The position numbers and the translations under genes are program-made. From Paracoccaceae bacterium (lineage in GTDB: Bacteria; Pseudomonadota; Alphaproteobacteria; Rhodobacterales; Rhodobacteraceae), in assembly GCA_022763485.1 (NCBI GenBank), contig JALEGX010000061.1:1-48739 (forward strand): a stretch of 48,739 bases of DNA, given 5' to 3'. The notes under the pieces are model-generated. The model made no database searches, was not told where the DNA came from, and saw only the letters and a program-made list of their open reading frames with translations. This document shows, one piece after another, positions 1 through 8,738 of this stretch; positions within the stretch are counted from its first letter, which is position 1, and each line of letters opens with the position of its first letter.

Positions 1-47
1 CATCAAAATACCCCGGCACCAAACTTGTGGTTTACATTGTCATTCCT

Positions 48-107
48 CCCCAACGGTGGGGTCGGGGGGCGCCGGGGGAGATACCGCCCGCCGACAACCA
101 GGGTTGT
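48..107 (-). other. Short palindromes after matB, possible weak terminator
   Basis: Two short inverted repeats lie just past the matB stop codon. One is ACAACC/GGTTGT (94-107), directly next to the stop. The other is CCCCA/TGGGG (48-61) with a 4-base loop. Neither is followed by a clear T-run, so termination is only a guess. I see no gene in positions 1-107. Confidence 0.25.
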
Positions 108-1619
108 TCAGGACGCAAACAGCCCTCGGTATTCGTCACGCAGGATGTTCTTCTGGACCTTGCCCATCGTGTTGCGGGGCAATTCTTCAACCACAACCAA
201 CTGGCGCGGGTGTTTGAAGCGCGCCAGCGACTGACGCACGGCCTCCATCATCGCGTCGGTATCCGGTGTTTTGCCGTTTTCCGCCACGATCACACCCAGC
301 ACGGTTTCCCCGAAATCGGGATGCGGGACGCCGATCACCGCGCTTTCCAACACACCGGGCTGATCGTCCAGCACCAGCTCAATCTCCTTGGGGTAGATGT
401 TGTAGCCGCCCGAGATGATAAGATCCTTGTTGCGTCCCACGATATGGACATAGCCGTCCTCATCAATCCGACCCAGATCCCCGGTGATGAAAAAGCCGTT
501 GTCGCGCAGCTCGGCCGCGGTCTTTTCCGGCATCTTCCAGTACCCTTTGAACACATTGGGGCCGCGCACCTCGATCTCTCCGATTTCACCCTGTTCAAGA
601 GGGGTGCCATCGGCGTCACAGATCCGCAGCTCAACCCCCGGCAGCGGCATGCCGACGGTCCCGGCGCGCCGCTCCCCGTCATAGGGGTTGGAGGTGTTCA
701 TGTTGGTTTCGGTCATGCCGTAGCGCTCAAGAATCCGGTGACCGGTACGCTCTTCGAACTGGACATGGGTTTCCGCCAGCAAGGGGGCTGACCCGGACAC
801 GAACAGCCGCATGTGGGCCGTCAGGTCGCGGGTGAAGCGGTCATCATCCAGCAACCGGGTGTAGAAGGTCGGAACCCCCATCATGCTGGTTGCGTTCGGC
901 ATCGCCTGGACGATCGCGTCCTGATCGAACTTCGGCATGAAGATCATGCTGCTGCCCGCGGCAAGGGACACATTGGTCGCCACGAACAGCCCATGAGTGT
1001 GAAAGATCGGCAGCGCATGGATCAGCACATCCCGTTCGGTGAAGCGCCATTCCTGAACCAGCGTCCGGGCATTGGACAGCAGATTGTCCTGTGTCAGCAT
1101 TGCGCCTTTCGAACGGCCGGTGGTGCCGGAGGTATAGAGGAACGCCGCCAGATCATCGCCACCCCGGTCCACGGTCGCAAAGCCGGTGGGCATGGCCGCC
1201 GCCTGATCCATCAGGGTCCCGCTGCCATCCGCGTTCAGGGTTTCCACGCGCGCACCCAGTTGCGCAGCAACAGGGGTCAGCTTTGCTTCGCTCGCCGCAT
1301 CACAGACAATCAGCGCCGCACCGCTGTTTTCGATGAAATAGGTCAGCTCATCCACGGTATAGGCGGTGTTCAGAGGCAGGAACACCAACCCGGCCTGCGC
1401 ACAGGCCGCATAAAGCGCAAGGGCTTCGGGTGATTTCTGGACCTGTACCGCAACCCGGTCACCCGGCTGCAGGCCGATCTGTGCGGTGACATTGGCGATC
1501 TGCGCGCTTGTGCCCAAAAAGTCCTGATGGGTGATGATCTGCCCGTCAACAAGGCGCAGGAAGGGTGTGGTCTTTCCGGCATGGACGCCAAAAAGACCGT
1601 CATAGAGAGGATTGGCCAT
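108..1619 (-). CDS. matB: Malonyl-CoA synthetase (malonate--CoA ligase)
   Basis: Cytosolic AMP-forming ligase of 503 aa that activates malonate with ATP and CoA to malonyl-CoA. The acyl-adenylate P-loop TSGTTGRSKG lies near residues 163-172, followed by the GVPTFYTRLL region and a C-terminal domain ending in PRNTMGKVQKN, which holds the catalytic lysine. The reading frame is open further upstream, but the ATG at 1619 gives the usual N-terminus (MANPLYDGLFG) and lies 4 bases after the stop of malonyl-CoA decarboxylase. It is the last gene of the malonate operon, which includes the decarboxylase and a TRAP transporter. Length matches rhizobial MatB. The assignment rests on family motifs plus context; another short dicarboxylate as substrate is possible but less likely. 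Confidence 0.93.
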   Translation of the reverse strand: MANPLYDGLFGVHAGKTTPFLRLVDGQIITHQDFLGTSAQIANVTAQIGLQPGDRVAVQVQKSPEALALYAACAQAGLVFLPLNTAYTVDELTYFIENSGAALIVCDAASEAKLTPVAAQLGARVETLNADGSGTLMDQAAAMPTGFATVDRGGDDLAAFLYTSGTTGRSKGAMLTQDNLLSNARTLVQEWRFTERDVLIHALPIFHTHGLFVATNVSLAAGSSMIFMPKFDQDAIVQAMPNATSMMGVPTFYTRLLDDDRFTRDLTAHMRLFVSGSAPLLAETHVQFEERTGHRILERYGMTETNMNTSNPYDGERRAGTVGMPLPGVELRICDADGTPLEQGEIGEIEVRGPNVFKGYWKMPEKTAAELRDNGFFITGDLGRIDEDGYVHIVGRNKDLIISGGYNIYPKEIELVLDDQPGVLESAVIGVPHPDFGETVLGVIVAENGKTPDTDAMMEAVRQSLARFKHPRQLVVVEELPRNTMGKVQKNILRDEYRGLFAS

Positions 1620-1623
1620 GAGG

Positions 1624-2883
1624 TTACCTTTCTTCGGTCGATGGGGTCGCGACGGATCCGGCCAGGGCGCGGACATCCGCTGTGGCGACGACCTCTCGGG
1701 TGGTGGCGAAATGTTCGTGATTGCGGGCGACTCTGGGCAGGTCATAGAGGTAATTGACCATAGTTCCGCCAGAGCGGGCCCGCCCGTTTTCAGAGGTATC
1801 GGCGTCGGCATGTACAGCGTGCACGATGGCCCCATTGCCCAGATGGAACCGGGCAACCGGATCATATGGCAGCCCGCCCCGCGATTTTGCGTGCAGCAGA
1901 TAGTGTGCGGCCAGCGCTTGCATGGCTTCGGGGTCCTCGAAGCTCCACGACAGCCCTTGCTGCTCCAGCCAGCGGGTCAGCCCCGGGATTGGCGACAGGG
2001 TGACAAAGGTCTCCAACCCAGAAAGCTCCGCCGCCAGATCCGAGGCGACCTGCTTGATCAGCGAGTTGCCAAAAGAGATGCTGGCAAGGCCAGCCTGACA
2101 GTTCGAGATCGAATAGAAGACGGCCGTATCCGCGTCTTCGGCCGACATGGCGTTGCGATCTTCGGCCAGCAGCGCCTGCACCGATCCGGGGGTGCCCCGG
2201 GTCAGCGCCACCTCGACAAAGATCAGCGGTTCATCCGGCATGGAAGGGTGGAAGAAGGCGAAGCACCTCCGGTCCGACGGTTCCAACCTGCGGCGCAGAT
2301 CATCCCAGCTGTCGATCGCATGAACCGCCTCGTAGGCGATGATCTTTTCAAGGATATGGGCCGGGCTTTCCCAGCTGATCGGACGCAGGACAAGGAATCC
2401 GCGATTGAACCAGCTGGCAAAGAGATGGCGGAAATCCTGATCCAGGGCCTGCAGTTCGGGTTCCTGCCCTCCCAGCCGCAACAGATCCGCCCGCATGTCG
2501 ACCAGGGCCCCCGTGGCCCCCGGCACCCGGTTCAGACGCCGTACCAGCTCTTGGCGCGCGGGTTCCGCCGCCGTGGCAAAGGCACGATAGGTCGCCTTGG
2601 ACGGCGCCCGCTCATAAGCGTCCAGGGTCGAGCGCACGGTCTCCGGGTCAATGTTCATCGTGGTCGCGATGTCCCGAAAGAAGGCCAACTTCTGCGCGTC
2701 GTCAAGCTCGGCGAAGCGGGTGAGGATTTCCCCCGCCAGAGCAAGGCCCGACGTTTCCCCTGCTGACCCGACCAGATCGCTGGCCAGGTCAGTCAGCGGG
2801 CGGCCGGTGTCGCCGCCATCCGGTGCCTCGCGGCGATAGCGCCGCTCGAACACCGTTGACAGAAGGTCCGCAAGCAGGGTCAT
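1624..2883 (-). CDS. matA: Malonyl-CoA decarboxylase
   Basis: Converts malonyl-CoA to acetyl-CoA and CO2, the step after MatB. The 419-aa protein has an alpha-helical N-terminal part and a C-terminal catalytic part with FFHPSMPDEPLIFVEVALT and YSISNCQAGLASISFGNSLI, both characteristic of the MCD family and carrying catalytic Ser and His candidates. Length agrees with bacterial MCDs. Its ATG overlaps the TGA of dctM by four bases (ATGA), which indicates translational coupling to the transporter. The carrier-decarboxylase-ligase set is the rhizobial matABC logic with a TRAP carrier instead of MatC. Confidence 0.92.
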   Translation of the reverse strand: MTLLADLLSTVFERRYRREAPDGGDTGRPLTDLASDLVGSAGETSGLALAGEILTRFAELDDAQKLAFFRDIATTMNIDPETVRSTLDAYERAPSKATYRAFATAAEPARQELVRRLNRVPGATGALVDMRADLLRLGGQEPELQALDQDFRHLFASWFNRGFLVLRPISWESPAHILEKIIAYEAVHAIDSWDDLRRRLEPSDRRCFAFFHPSMPDEPLIFVEVALTRGTPGSVQALLAEDRNAMSAEDADTAVFYSISNCQAGLASISFGNSLIKQVASDLAAELSGLETFVTLSPIPGLTRWLEQQGLSWSFEDPEAMQALAAHYLLHAKSRGGLPYDPVARFHLGNGAIVHAVHADADTSENGRARSGGTMVNYLYDLPRVARNHEHFATTREVVATADVRALAGSVATPSTEER

Positions 2884-4196
2884 ACCGCCGTCCCCATGAT
2901 CGCATCAGGCAGCCATGTCGCCAGCCCGGGGAACAGGCACAGCAGGATGATTGCCACCACCATGCAGGCCACGAAAGGCAGCGACCCGGTCAGGATGGTC
3001 TTCAGCGAGATGTCGGGCGCGATGCCATTGATCACATAGAGGTTCAGGCCAACCGGGGGAGAGATCAGGCCGATCTCCATGTTGATGGTCAGCACAACCG
3101 CAAACCAGATCGGGTCGAACCCGGCGGTGGTGATGATCGGCAGCAGGATAGGCGCGGCCATCAGGATCACCGCAACAGGCGGCAGGAAGAAACCGGCGAT
3201 CAGCAGGAACACGTTCACGGCACCCATCAGAACCCAGCGGTTCACGTCCAGCGTCCCGATCCATTCGGCGATCGACTGGGTGATGAACAGCGAGCTGAGC
3301 ATGTAGCTGAACACACCGGCGGCGGCGATGATGAACAGGATCATCACGCTTTCCTTGGTGCTGTCGCGCAGCACGTTCCAGATCGCGCTGGGATGCCACA
3401 GCTTGTAGATGATCATGGCGATCATCAGGCAGAGCAAGGCACCCACGGCAGCAGTTTCCGACGGGGTCGCGATGCCGCCATACATGGCGTAGAGCACGCC
3501 CAGGATGATCAGCAGGAAGGGCACCACGCGGGGCAGGATTTCGAACCGCTCGGCCCAGGTGTAGGTGCCGGATCCAAGGCGTGCAGCATCGCCGGAACGC
3601 CAGGTGGAGTAGAGCGACCAGGCCATGAACAGGCCAACCAGCATCAGCCCGGGGATCACGCCGGCCAGAAACAGGCGGCCAATCGAGGTCTCGGTCGCGA
3701 TGCCATAGACGATCATGGTGACAGAGGGCGGGATCAGGATGCCCAGAGTACCGCCCGCGGCGATGGAGCCTGCGGCAACACCGTCCGGATAGCCGCGCTT
3801 GCGCATCTCGGGGATGCCCATCTTGCCGATGGCCGCGCAGGTGGCAGGAGACGACCCGGACATGGCCGCAAACAGCGCACAGGCCCCAAGGTTCGACACC
3901 ACCAGACCGCCGGGAATGCGGGTCAACCAGCGTTCCAGCGCCTCGTACAAGTCGGCCCCGGCCCGGGTTGAGGCGATGGAGGCCCCCATGATGATGAACA
4001 TCGGGATCGACAACAGCGCGAAGTTGTCCAGTTTGCCGAACAGGATTTCGGGCATCAGCTCCAGCGAGCGGGGGCCGTCAAAGATGATCAGGAAACCGGC
4101 AGAGACGATCAGCAGGCCGATGGCCACCGACACGCCGGAGAAAAGGACCAGGATGGTGGCAATCGCCACGATCCCGCCAAGCAGAAGGGGATCCAT
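2880..4196 (-). CDS. dctM: TRAP transporter large permease (DctM family), probable malonate uptake
   Basis: Large membrane subunit of a tripartite ATP-independent periplasmic transporter, 438 aa with about 12 hydrophobic segments. The family signature AAGGTLGILIPPSVTMIVYG is visible in the middle of the protein, and the C-terminal half repeats the fold (FFLPPVAVILMAAPILLPII). It couples sodium-driven import to the periplasmic binding protein DctP. The start codon shares one base with the stop of dctQ, and the stop overlaps the start of the decarboxylase. Malonate as substrate is inferred from the flanking mat genes; the permease sequence itself does not show it. Confidence 0.9.
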   Translation of the reverse strand: MDPLLLGGIVAIATILVLFSGVSVAIGLLIVSAGFLIIFDGPRSLELMPEILFGKLDNFALLSIPMFIIMGASIASTRAGADLYEALERWLTRIPGGLVVSNLGACALFAAMSGSSPATCAAIGKMGIPEMRKRGYPDGVAAGSIAAGGTLGILIPPSVTMIVYGIATETSIGRLFLAGVIPGLMLVGLFMAWSLYSTWRSGDAARLGSGTYTWAERFEILPRVVPFLLIILGVLYAMYGGIATPSETAAVGALLCLMIAMIIYKLWHPSAIWNVLRDSTKESVMILFIIAAAGVFSYMLSSLFITQSIAEWIGTLDVNRWVLMGAVNVFLLIAGFFLPPVAVILMAAPILLPIITTAGFDPIWFAVVLTINMEIGLISPPVGLNLYVINGIAPDISLKTILTGSLPFVACMVVAIILLCLFPGLATWLPDAIMGTAV

Positions 4197-4744
4197 CAGG
4201 TGTCCTCCAGGCCAAAGGGTTTGTCGATGCCGGTCAATACGGCAACCAGATCAGCGATCAGCTGAAGCAGCATCAGGCCAAAGCCCACCGGGATTGAGAG
4301 ATAGGGGATCCAGAGACGCACGCCCCAGACCGTGTCGGAACGCCAGCCGCGGTCCCAGGCGAAGTGCCAGTATTCATAGCCGTAAAACAGCATGACGGAC
4401 ACGATGGCGATGGACAGAACAGAGGTCAGGATCGCCATGAAGAAACGGGGCCGGGGCGCAAGTGAGATCGGGATCAGGTCCACATTGACGTGACCGCGCA
4501 GCCGCTGCACGTAGGGCAGCCCCACCAGCGTGGCAGCGATGACCAGATAGATGACCGCTTCGGTCTGCCAGACGGTCGATCCGTTCAGCACGAACCGCAC
4601 CACGATCATCTGGCAGGTGATCGCGACGGCGGCAACGATCATCCCGGCAGAACACCAGCCAGCCAAAGTCGAGAGCGCCGCGACGACGCGAAGAAAAGGA
4701 TTGTTCCCGGTATGGGACGCAACGGCGGAGCTGTGACCAGCCAT
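4196..4744 (-). CDS. dctQ: TRAP transporter small permease (DctQ family)
   Basis: Small four-helix membrane subunit, 182 aa, that pairs with DctM. Hydrophobic segments lie near residues 20-45, 60-80, 100-125 and 145-170, and the conserved WQTEAVIYLVIAATLVGLPY and RGHVNVDL blocks of DctQ proteins are present. A good ribosome site (AGGAGG, 5 bases before the ATG) fixes the start. The gene overlaps dctM by one base. The 75-base gap from dctP holds a GC-rich hairpin that may lower expression of the membrane subunits relative to the binding protein. Confidence 0.9.
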   Translation of the reverse strand: MAGHSSAVASHTGNNPFLRVVAALSTLAGWCSAGMIVAAVAITCQMIVVRFVLNGSTVWQTEAVIYLVIAATLVGLPYVQRLRGHVNVDLIPISLAPRPRFFMAILTSVLSIAIVSVMLFYGYEYWHFAWDRGWRSDTVWGVRLWIPYLSIPVGFGLMLLQLIADLVAVLTGIDKPFGLEDT

Positions 4745-4785
4745 AGACGCCTCCTGTAGTTTAGCAAACGGAGAGAGGTCCGTGA

Positions 4786-4811
4786 GCGGGGCGGCATGAC
4801 GCCCGCCCCGC
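4786..4811 (-). terminator. GC-rich hairpin between dctP and dctQ
   Basis: Perfect 9-bp stem GCGGGGCGG/CCGCCCCGC with an 8-base loop, 8 bases past the dctP stop. No T-run follows on the transcribed strand, so it is more likely an mRNA-stabilising or attenuating stem than a full terminator. Confidence 0.5.
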
Positions 4812-4819
4812 CAGGAGGA

Positions 4820-5806
4820 TCATTCGACGGCCAGAGCGAGGTCGAGCAGTTCCTGACCGTCCCGCACTTCTTCGACGAATTTCTTGTAGGAGGTTTCCAT
4901 GGCCAGCGTGCGCCATGCTTCGAAGTCCTCGGCACTCATTTCGGCAATTTCCACGCCCGCATCAGCAAAGACCTTGGCCGAGGCCGCGTCCTGTTTCTTG
5001 GCTTCCTCAAGATAGTAGGCCTCGGCTTTTTCCGATGCCGCAAGCAGCGCATTCTGTTGCGCCTCGGTCAAGCCGTCGAAGGTGCGCTTGTTCATCAGCA
5101 GCGGCTGGTACATGAACCACAGCGCCACATCGCTTGCCGGGGTGTAGCAGCTGACCTGCTCGTAGATCCGGTAGCTGACGAATGATGACGACGATGTGTT
5201 GGCCGCCTGCAGCACACCGGTTTGCATCGCGTTGTAGATCTCGGAGGATGCCATCGACGCAATCGAGGCGTCGGCGCCTGCCAGCATCTGTTCAAAGGAT
5301 TTGCCAGCGGCGCGGGTCTGCAGGCCTTTCACGTCTTCAGGCTTGGTGATGCATTTGTCTTTGCCGGCAAACCCCCCTGCCAAATAGCCGTGCACCAGCA
5401 CCATCACATCATCTTCGGCCATCTTGGCCTCCAGCGCCTCCATGAACGGAGAATTGGATAGCCGCGCGGCGTGGTCGTGGTTCTTAACCAGACCCGGCAT
5501 CAGAGTCAGGTTGTAGGCCGGCTGCTGCCCACCGGCATAGGACAGCGGCAGTACGGTCATGTCGAGCTGGCCACGGCTGAGCGGCTTGTATTGCTCACGG
5601 GGTTTGAACAGCGATTTCGACCCGAAGATCTTGATCTCCAGATCCACGTCTGCGGCGGCAACTTCATCGGCGACAATCTGCGCAACCTTGTGGCGGATGT
5701 CCTTGTTCGACCACTGATGCGACAGGCGCAGTTCTTCTGCGGATGCCAGTGATCCCGTGGTCGCCAGCGCGATCGCGGCGACGGCAGTTTTCAGCATGGA
5801 TTTCAT
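4820..5806 (-). CDS. dctP: TRAP transporter solute-binding protein (DctP family)
   Basis: Periplasmic binding subunit, 328 aa. The N-terminus MKSMLKTAVAAIALATTGSLASA is a typical Sec signal peptide with cleavage expected after the ASA. The mature protein has DctP-family features: the LSHQWSNKD start, the ARLSNSPFMEAL region and QTGVLQAANTSSSSF near the ligand-binding Arg/Asn region. The ATG at 5806 was chosen over upstream in-frame codons because a strong GGGAGGA site precedes it and the signal peptide starts there. It is the first gene of the operon, immediately downstream of the MatR-type operator and a candidate promoter. It probably binds malonate. Confidence 0.9.
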   Translation of the reverse strand: MKSMLKTAVAAIALATTGSLASAEELRLSHQWSNKDIRHKVAQIVADEVAAADVDLEIKIFGSKSLFKPREQYKPLSRGQLDMTVLPLSYAGGQQPAYNLTLMPGLVKNHDHAARLSNSPFMEALEAKMAEDDVMVLVHGYLAGGFAGKDKCITKPEDVKGLQTRAAGKSFEQMLAGADASIASMASSEIYNAMQTGVLQAANTSSSSFVSYRIYEQVSCYTPASDVALWFMYQPLLMNKRTFDGLTEAQQNALLAASEKAEAYYLEEAKKQDAASAKVFADAGVEIAEMSAEDFEAWRTLAMETSYKKFVEEVRDGQELLDLALAVE

Positions 5807-5855
5807 GTTTTCCTCCCAAACAAATCCGACCCGGCTCCTCTCCGGGGCTGGACAC

Positions 5856-5885
5856 AGGATAGGCAAGTTTTGTTTTCTCAGTCAA
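5856..5885 (-). promoter_or_regulatory. Candidate sigma-70 promoter of the malonate operon
   Basis: On the reverse strand TTGACT (5885-5880) and TATCCT (5861-5856) are separated by 18 bases and face dctP. The palindromic operator at 5889-5902 ends 3 bases upstream of the -35 box. Confidence 0.55.
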
Positions 5886-5888
5886 CAA

Positions 5889-5902
5889 TCTTGTATACAA
5901 GA
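5889..5902. promoter_or_regulatory. MatR-type operator, perfect 14-bp palindrome
   Basis: TCTTGTATACAAGA is perfectly self-complementary and lies between the divergent GntR gene and dctP. It closely resembles the inverted repeat I recall as the MatR site of Rhizobium (TCTTGTA/TACACGA). Its centre is about 46 bases upstream of the start point predicted from the candidate promoter. Confidence 0.75.
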
Positions 5903-5946
5903 AATGGATTCTTGAGTTTTAACGCCGCGTTTGGTAGTGCAGAAAC

Positions 5947-6603
5947 ATGGAGAAACGGCGCGCTGACATTATCGCGGAACAGCTCGAAGAATGGATTTTC
6001 GACGGGACGTTTTCGAACGGGGATCGCCTTGACGAAGTGCGTCTGGCGGAACAGTTCGGTGTTTCAAGAACACCTTTTCGGGAAGCATTGCAAAGGCTTG
6101 CCCGTTCCGGCCTGGTTGAGCTCATCCCGCGCCGGGGTGCCTTTGTGCAACAGCCCGGACCCGTCGAGCTGTTGGAGATGTTCGAGGTTATGGCCGAGTA
6201 TGAAGCGGTCTGTGGCAGGCTGGCGGCCAAGCGGATTTCAGACAAGGCGCTGGCCGACCTGCACGCAGCCAATGAGAAGTGTCAGCAGGCGGTCGACAGC
6301 CAGAACCCCGATGCCTACTACGCCGAAAACGAGCGATTCCACAAAATCATCTACCGGGAATCAGGCAATAGCTTTCTTGAGGCGGAAACCGTTTCGCTGC
6401 ACCGGCGGCTGCAACCGTTCCGCCGCCAACAGCTGCGGTTGCGTGGCCGGATGGCGCAGTCCATGGCCGAACACGAAGCCATCCTGCTGGCGCTGGAACT
6501 GGGCAACCCCGAAGAGGCCGCCCACGCCCTGCGCGATCACGTCGCCATTCAGGGTGAGAAATTCCACAATCTGGTGGCCACCCTCAAAAAAGCGGCCGAG
6601 TGA
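5947..6603 (+). CDS. matR: GntR-family (FadR/FCD) regulator, MatR-like
   Basis: 218-aa transcription regulator. Residues 1-70 form a winged helix-turn-helix (RLAEQFGVSRTPFREALQRLARSGLVELIPRRGAF), and residues 80-205 a C-terminal FCD ligand domain with the expected Asp/His metal-site residues (ENERFHKIIYRES, MAEHEAIL, ALRDHVAIQG). It is transcribed away from the malonate transport and activation genes, and the palindrome in between is the obvious binding site. It probably senses malonate or malonyl-CoA. No strong ribosome site precedes the ATG. The regulator family is certain; the MatR role is inferred from context and operator. Confidence 0.88.
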   Translation: MEKRRADIIAEQLEEWIFDGTFSNGDRLDEVRLAEQFGVSRTPFREALQRLARSGLVELIPRRGAFVQQPGPVELLEMFEVMAEYEAVCGRLAAKRISDKALADLHAANEKCQQAVDSQNPDAYYAENERFHKIIYRESGNSFLEAETVSLHRRLQPFRRQQLRLRGRMAQSMAEHEAILLALELGNPEEAAHALRDHVAIQGEKFHNLVATLKKAAE

Positions 6604-6633
6604 ACAAGCCGACGACCCGGCACTGCGGAGCGT

Positions 6634-7554
6634 TCAAACCCCTACGACGGCGCCTATTCCTGCGCATGCAGTTTCATCTGTCCGCGTGATCCATTCCCGG
6701 AAGGCCAGCGCGCCGGGTTTGTCCACACCGACATCGGTGATGCAGCAAAAATAACCGCGCGATGTCCGGCATTCATGTGCACAGGCCGGAACCAACGTGC
6801 CATTGGCCAGGTATTCGCGCATCATCTGATGCCAGCCGATACCGATCCCCAGGCCGTTCTGGATCGCGCGCAGATAGACCATGTAGCTGACAAAACTGTC
6901 ATGTGGGGCGGGCTGGGGAATGACCGTTCCGGCGTGCGCGAAATACCGGTTCCAATCCCCCCGATGTTCCACACTGCTCAAATGCAGCAGCTTCTGCCCG
7001 GCGAGCGTTTCCAGATCAAAGGGTGCCCCGTTCTGCAACAGATCGGGGTGGCAGATCGCGGCCATAGTTTCCGCAAAGATCATCGCGTCCCGGGTCCGCT
7101 CGCCCCCCTCCTCTCCGAACAGGATCACGATGTCACAAGTGTTCGGATCATAGTCATCGTTCTGGTCACGCGTGACCACCTGCAGCTTGATGTCCGGGAA
7201 GGTGGCCTGAAACTCTGCCAGACGCGGCAGCAGATAGAGGCTGGTAAAACCGATACTGGCGCTGACTTTCAGCGTTGCGGTGTTGTAGCGGCCCCGCAAC
7301 GTGTCCAGACCCTGCCGGATCGCATCCAGCCCGGTTCCAACCGCATTCGCCAGCAACTCGCCGTCTTCGGTCAGGGTCAGGCGGGGTTTGCTGCGCACAA
7401 ACAGCTGTGTTCCAAGGTCGGCTTCGAGCGCGGCAATCTGCCGGCTGATCGCCGGTTGCTGCACATTCATCTCTCGTGCCGCCCGTGAAAAGCTCAGATG
7501 GCGGGCGGCCGCGTCGAAGGCATTGATCTGCTGCAAGGGAACCGGGCGCGTCAC
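6634..7554 (-). CDS. LysR-family transcription regulator
   Basis: 306-aa LysR protein. Residues 1-60 carry the helix-turn-helix (FSRAAREMNVQQPAISRQIAALEADLGTQLFVR), followed by a periplasmic-binding-like effector domain of the GcvA/PcaQ kind. It is divergent from the dehydrogenase-methyltransferase operon at 7653-12747 and so is its probable regulator. I prefer the GTG at 7554: an AAAGGA site lies 6 bases upstream of it, whereas the ATG at 7560 would touch that site with no spacing. The effector is unknown. Confidence 0.85.
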   Translation of the reverse strand: MTRPVPLQQINAFDAAARHLSFSRAAREMNVQQPAISRQIAALEADLGTQLFVRSKPRLTLTEDGELLANAVGTGLDAIRQGLDTLRGRYNTATLKVSASIGFTSLYLLPRLAEFQATFPDIKLQVVTRDQNDDYDPNTCDIVILFGEEGGERTRDAMIFAETMAAICHPDLLQNGAPFDLETLAGQKLLHLSSVEHRGDWNRYFAHAGTVIPQPAPHDSFVSYMVYLRAIQNGLGIGIGWHQMMREYLANGTLVPACAHECRTSRGYFCCITDVGVDKPGALAFREWITRTDETACAGIGAVVGV

Positions 7555-7556
7555 AA

Positions 7557-7651
7557 TCATTCCTTTTGTGAACTTTCAGCATTCATCGTTTCCGCCTTTT
7601 CCAATTTTTCAACCGGGGAATGATGACCTTGGGAACGGGAAAGGAATGATG
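7557..7651. promoter_or_regulatory. Divergent control region with mirrored translation starts
   Basis: An 11-base sequence, AAAGGAATGAT, occurs as perfect inverted copies at 7557-7567 and 7641-7651. Each copy holds the ribosome site of one of the divergent genes, and each is followed by a GTG start. The sequence between them is comparatively AT-rich and should hold both promoters and the LysR site. Confidence 0.5.
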
Positions 7652-7652
7652 C

Positions 7653-8738
7653 GTGAGAAAGCGAATTCTGGCTCTGGGCGGGGATGGGATCGGCCCCGAG
7701 ATCCTGAACTACGGTTTGCAGGCCGCGCGGGATCTGGCCATACGCGCCGGCATCGAGCTGGAGATCTGCCACGGCTTGCTGCACGGGGCATCCTGGGATG
7801 CACATCAGGCATTCTGCACCGCCGAGGTTCTGCACATGGCGCAACAGGCTGACGCGGTTCTGGTTGGCGCGGTGGGTGGCCCCCGGTGGGACAACATCCG
7901 CGTCCCCGGTGGTGCCGAATGTCAGGATGGGTTGATGTACCTGCGCCATCATCTGCAGACCTATCTTGGGGTGCGTCCATCGCGGGCCCGGGGACCTTTG
8001 CTGGATCGTACGCCTTTTCGATCTGGTGTGGCAGACCGGGCTGATGTCTTGATCCTGCGTGAAATGTGTGGCGGCGCGATGTTTGCGACCGAACGCGGGC
8101 AACGGATCATCGGGGGCAAGCGCCAGGGCTTTGATCTGACCGCCTATGACGAGGCAGAGGTCGCGCGATTTGCCCATGGTGGGTTCCAGCTGGCCCGCAG
8201 GCGACGCGGACACCTTGTCAGCTGTGACAAGTCCAACGTGATGGAAAGCTACAAACTCTGGCGCGAGGTAGTGACCGAGGTCTCAAAGGACTATCCCGAT
8301 GTGGCCTTCGAAAACATGTTTGCCGACAATTGCGCCTATCAGCTGATGATGCGGCCGCATGATTTCAACGTGGTTCTGGCCTGCAACCAGATGGGCGATG
8401 TCCTGAGCGACCTGGCGGCGGTCTTCGCGGGATCGCTGGGGATGTTGCCCTCTGCCAGTTTGGCGGCAAATCCGGGGACCGGGCCGATCTTTGGCATGTA
8501 TGAAAGCACGGCAGGATCGGCGCCGGACATTGCCGGACAGGGCATCGCCAACCCGGTGGGAACCTTGCTGTCCGTGGGCATGATGTTCACCCACAGCTTC
8601 GGCCAGCCGAAGTTTGAGCTTCAGCTGGAAACAGCGGTGAGCCAAACACTGCGGGACGGGATCCTGACGCCGGATCTGGGAGGCACGGCCACAGGGGCCC
8701 AGATGACGCGCGCCATCCTTGAAAGGCTGCCGGTTTGA
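7653..8738 (+). CDS. Isocitrate/isopropylmalate dehydrogenase-family protein with altered active site
   Basis: 361-aa member of the beta-decarboxylating dehydrogenase family (LeuB, tartrate dehydrogenase, homoisocitrate dehydrogenase), which oxidises and decarboxylates 2-hydroxy acids with NAD. Visible are GDGIGPEI (residues 10-17), substrate Arg candidates R98, R108 and R136, catalytic Lys193 (CDKSNVM), metal Asp225, Asp249 and Asp253 ([10 protein letters not shown]), and GSAPDIAG. Two usual residues are changed: the catalytic Tyr of GGIYFG is Met143 (GGAMFA), and the His of HGSAPDIAG is Ala287. The GTG start has an AAAGGA site 7 bases upstream. The last bases overlap the next gene. It is unlikely to be the housekeeping LeuB; the substrate is unknown. 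Confidence 0.78.
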   Translation: MRKRILALGGDGIGPEILNYGLQAARDLAIRAGIELEICHGLLHGASWDAHQAFCTAEVLHMAQQADAVLVGAVGGPRWDNIRVPGGAECQDGLMYLRHHLQTYLGVRPSRARGPLLDRTPFRSGVADRADVLILREMCGGAMFATERGQRIIGGKRQGFDLTAYDEAEVARFAHGGFQLARRRRGHLVSCDKSNVMESYKLWREVVTEVSKDYPDVAFENMFADNCAYQLMMRPHDFNVVLACNQMGDVLSDLAAVFAGSLGMLPSASLAANPGTGPIFGMYESTAGSAPDIAGQGIANPVGTLLSVGMMFTHSFGQPKFELQLETAVSQTLRDGILTPDLGGTATGAQMTRAILERLPV

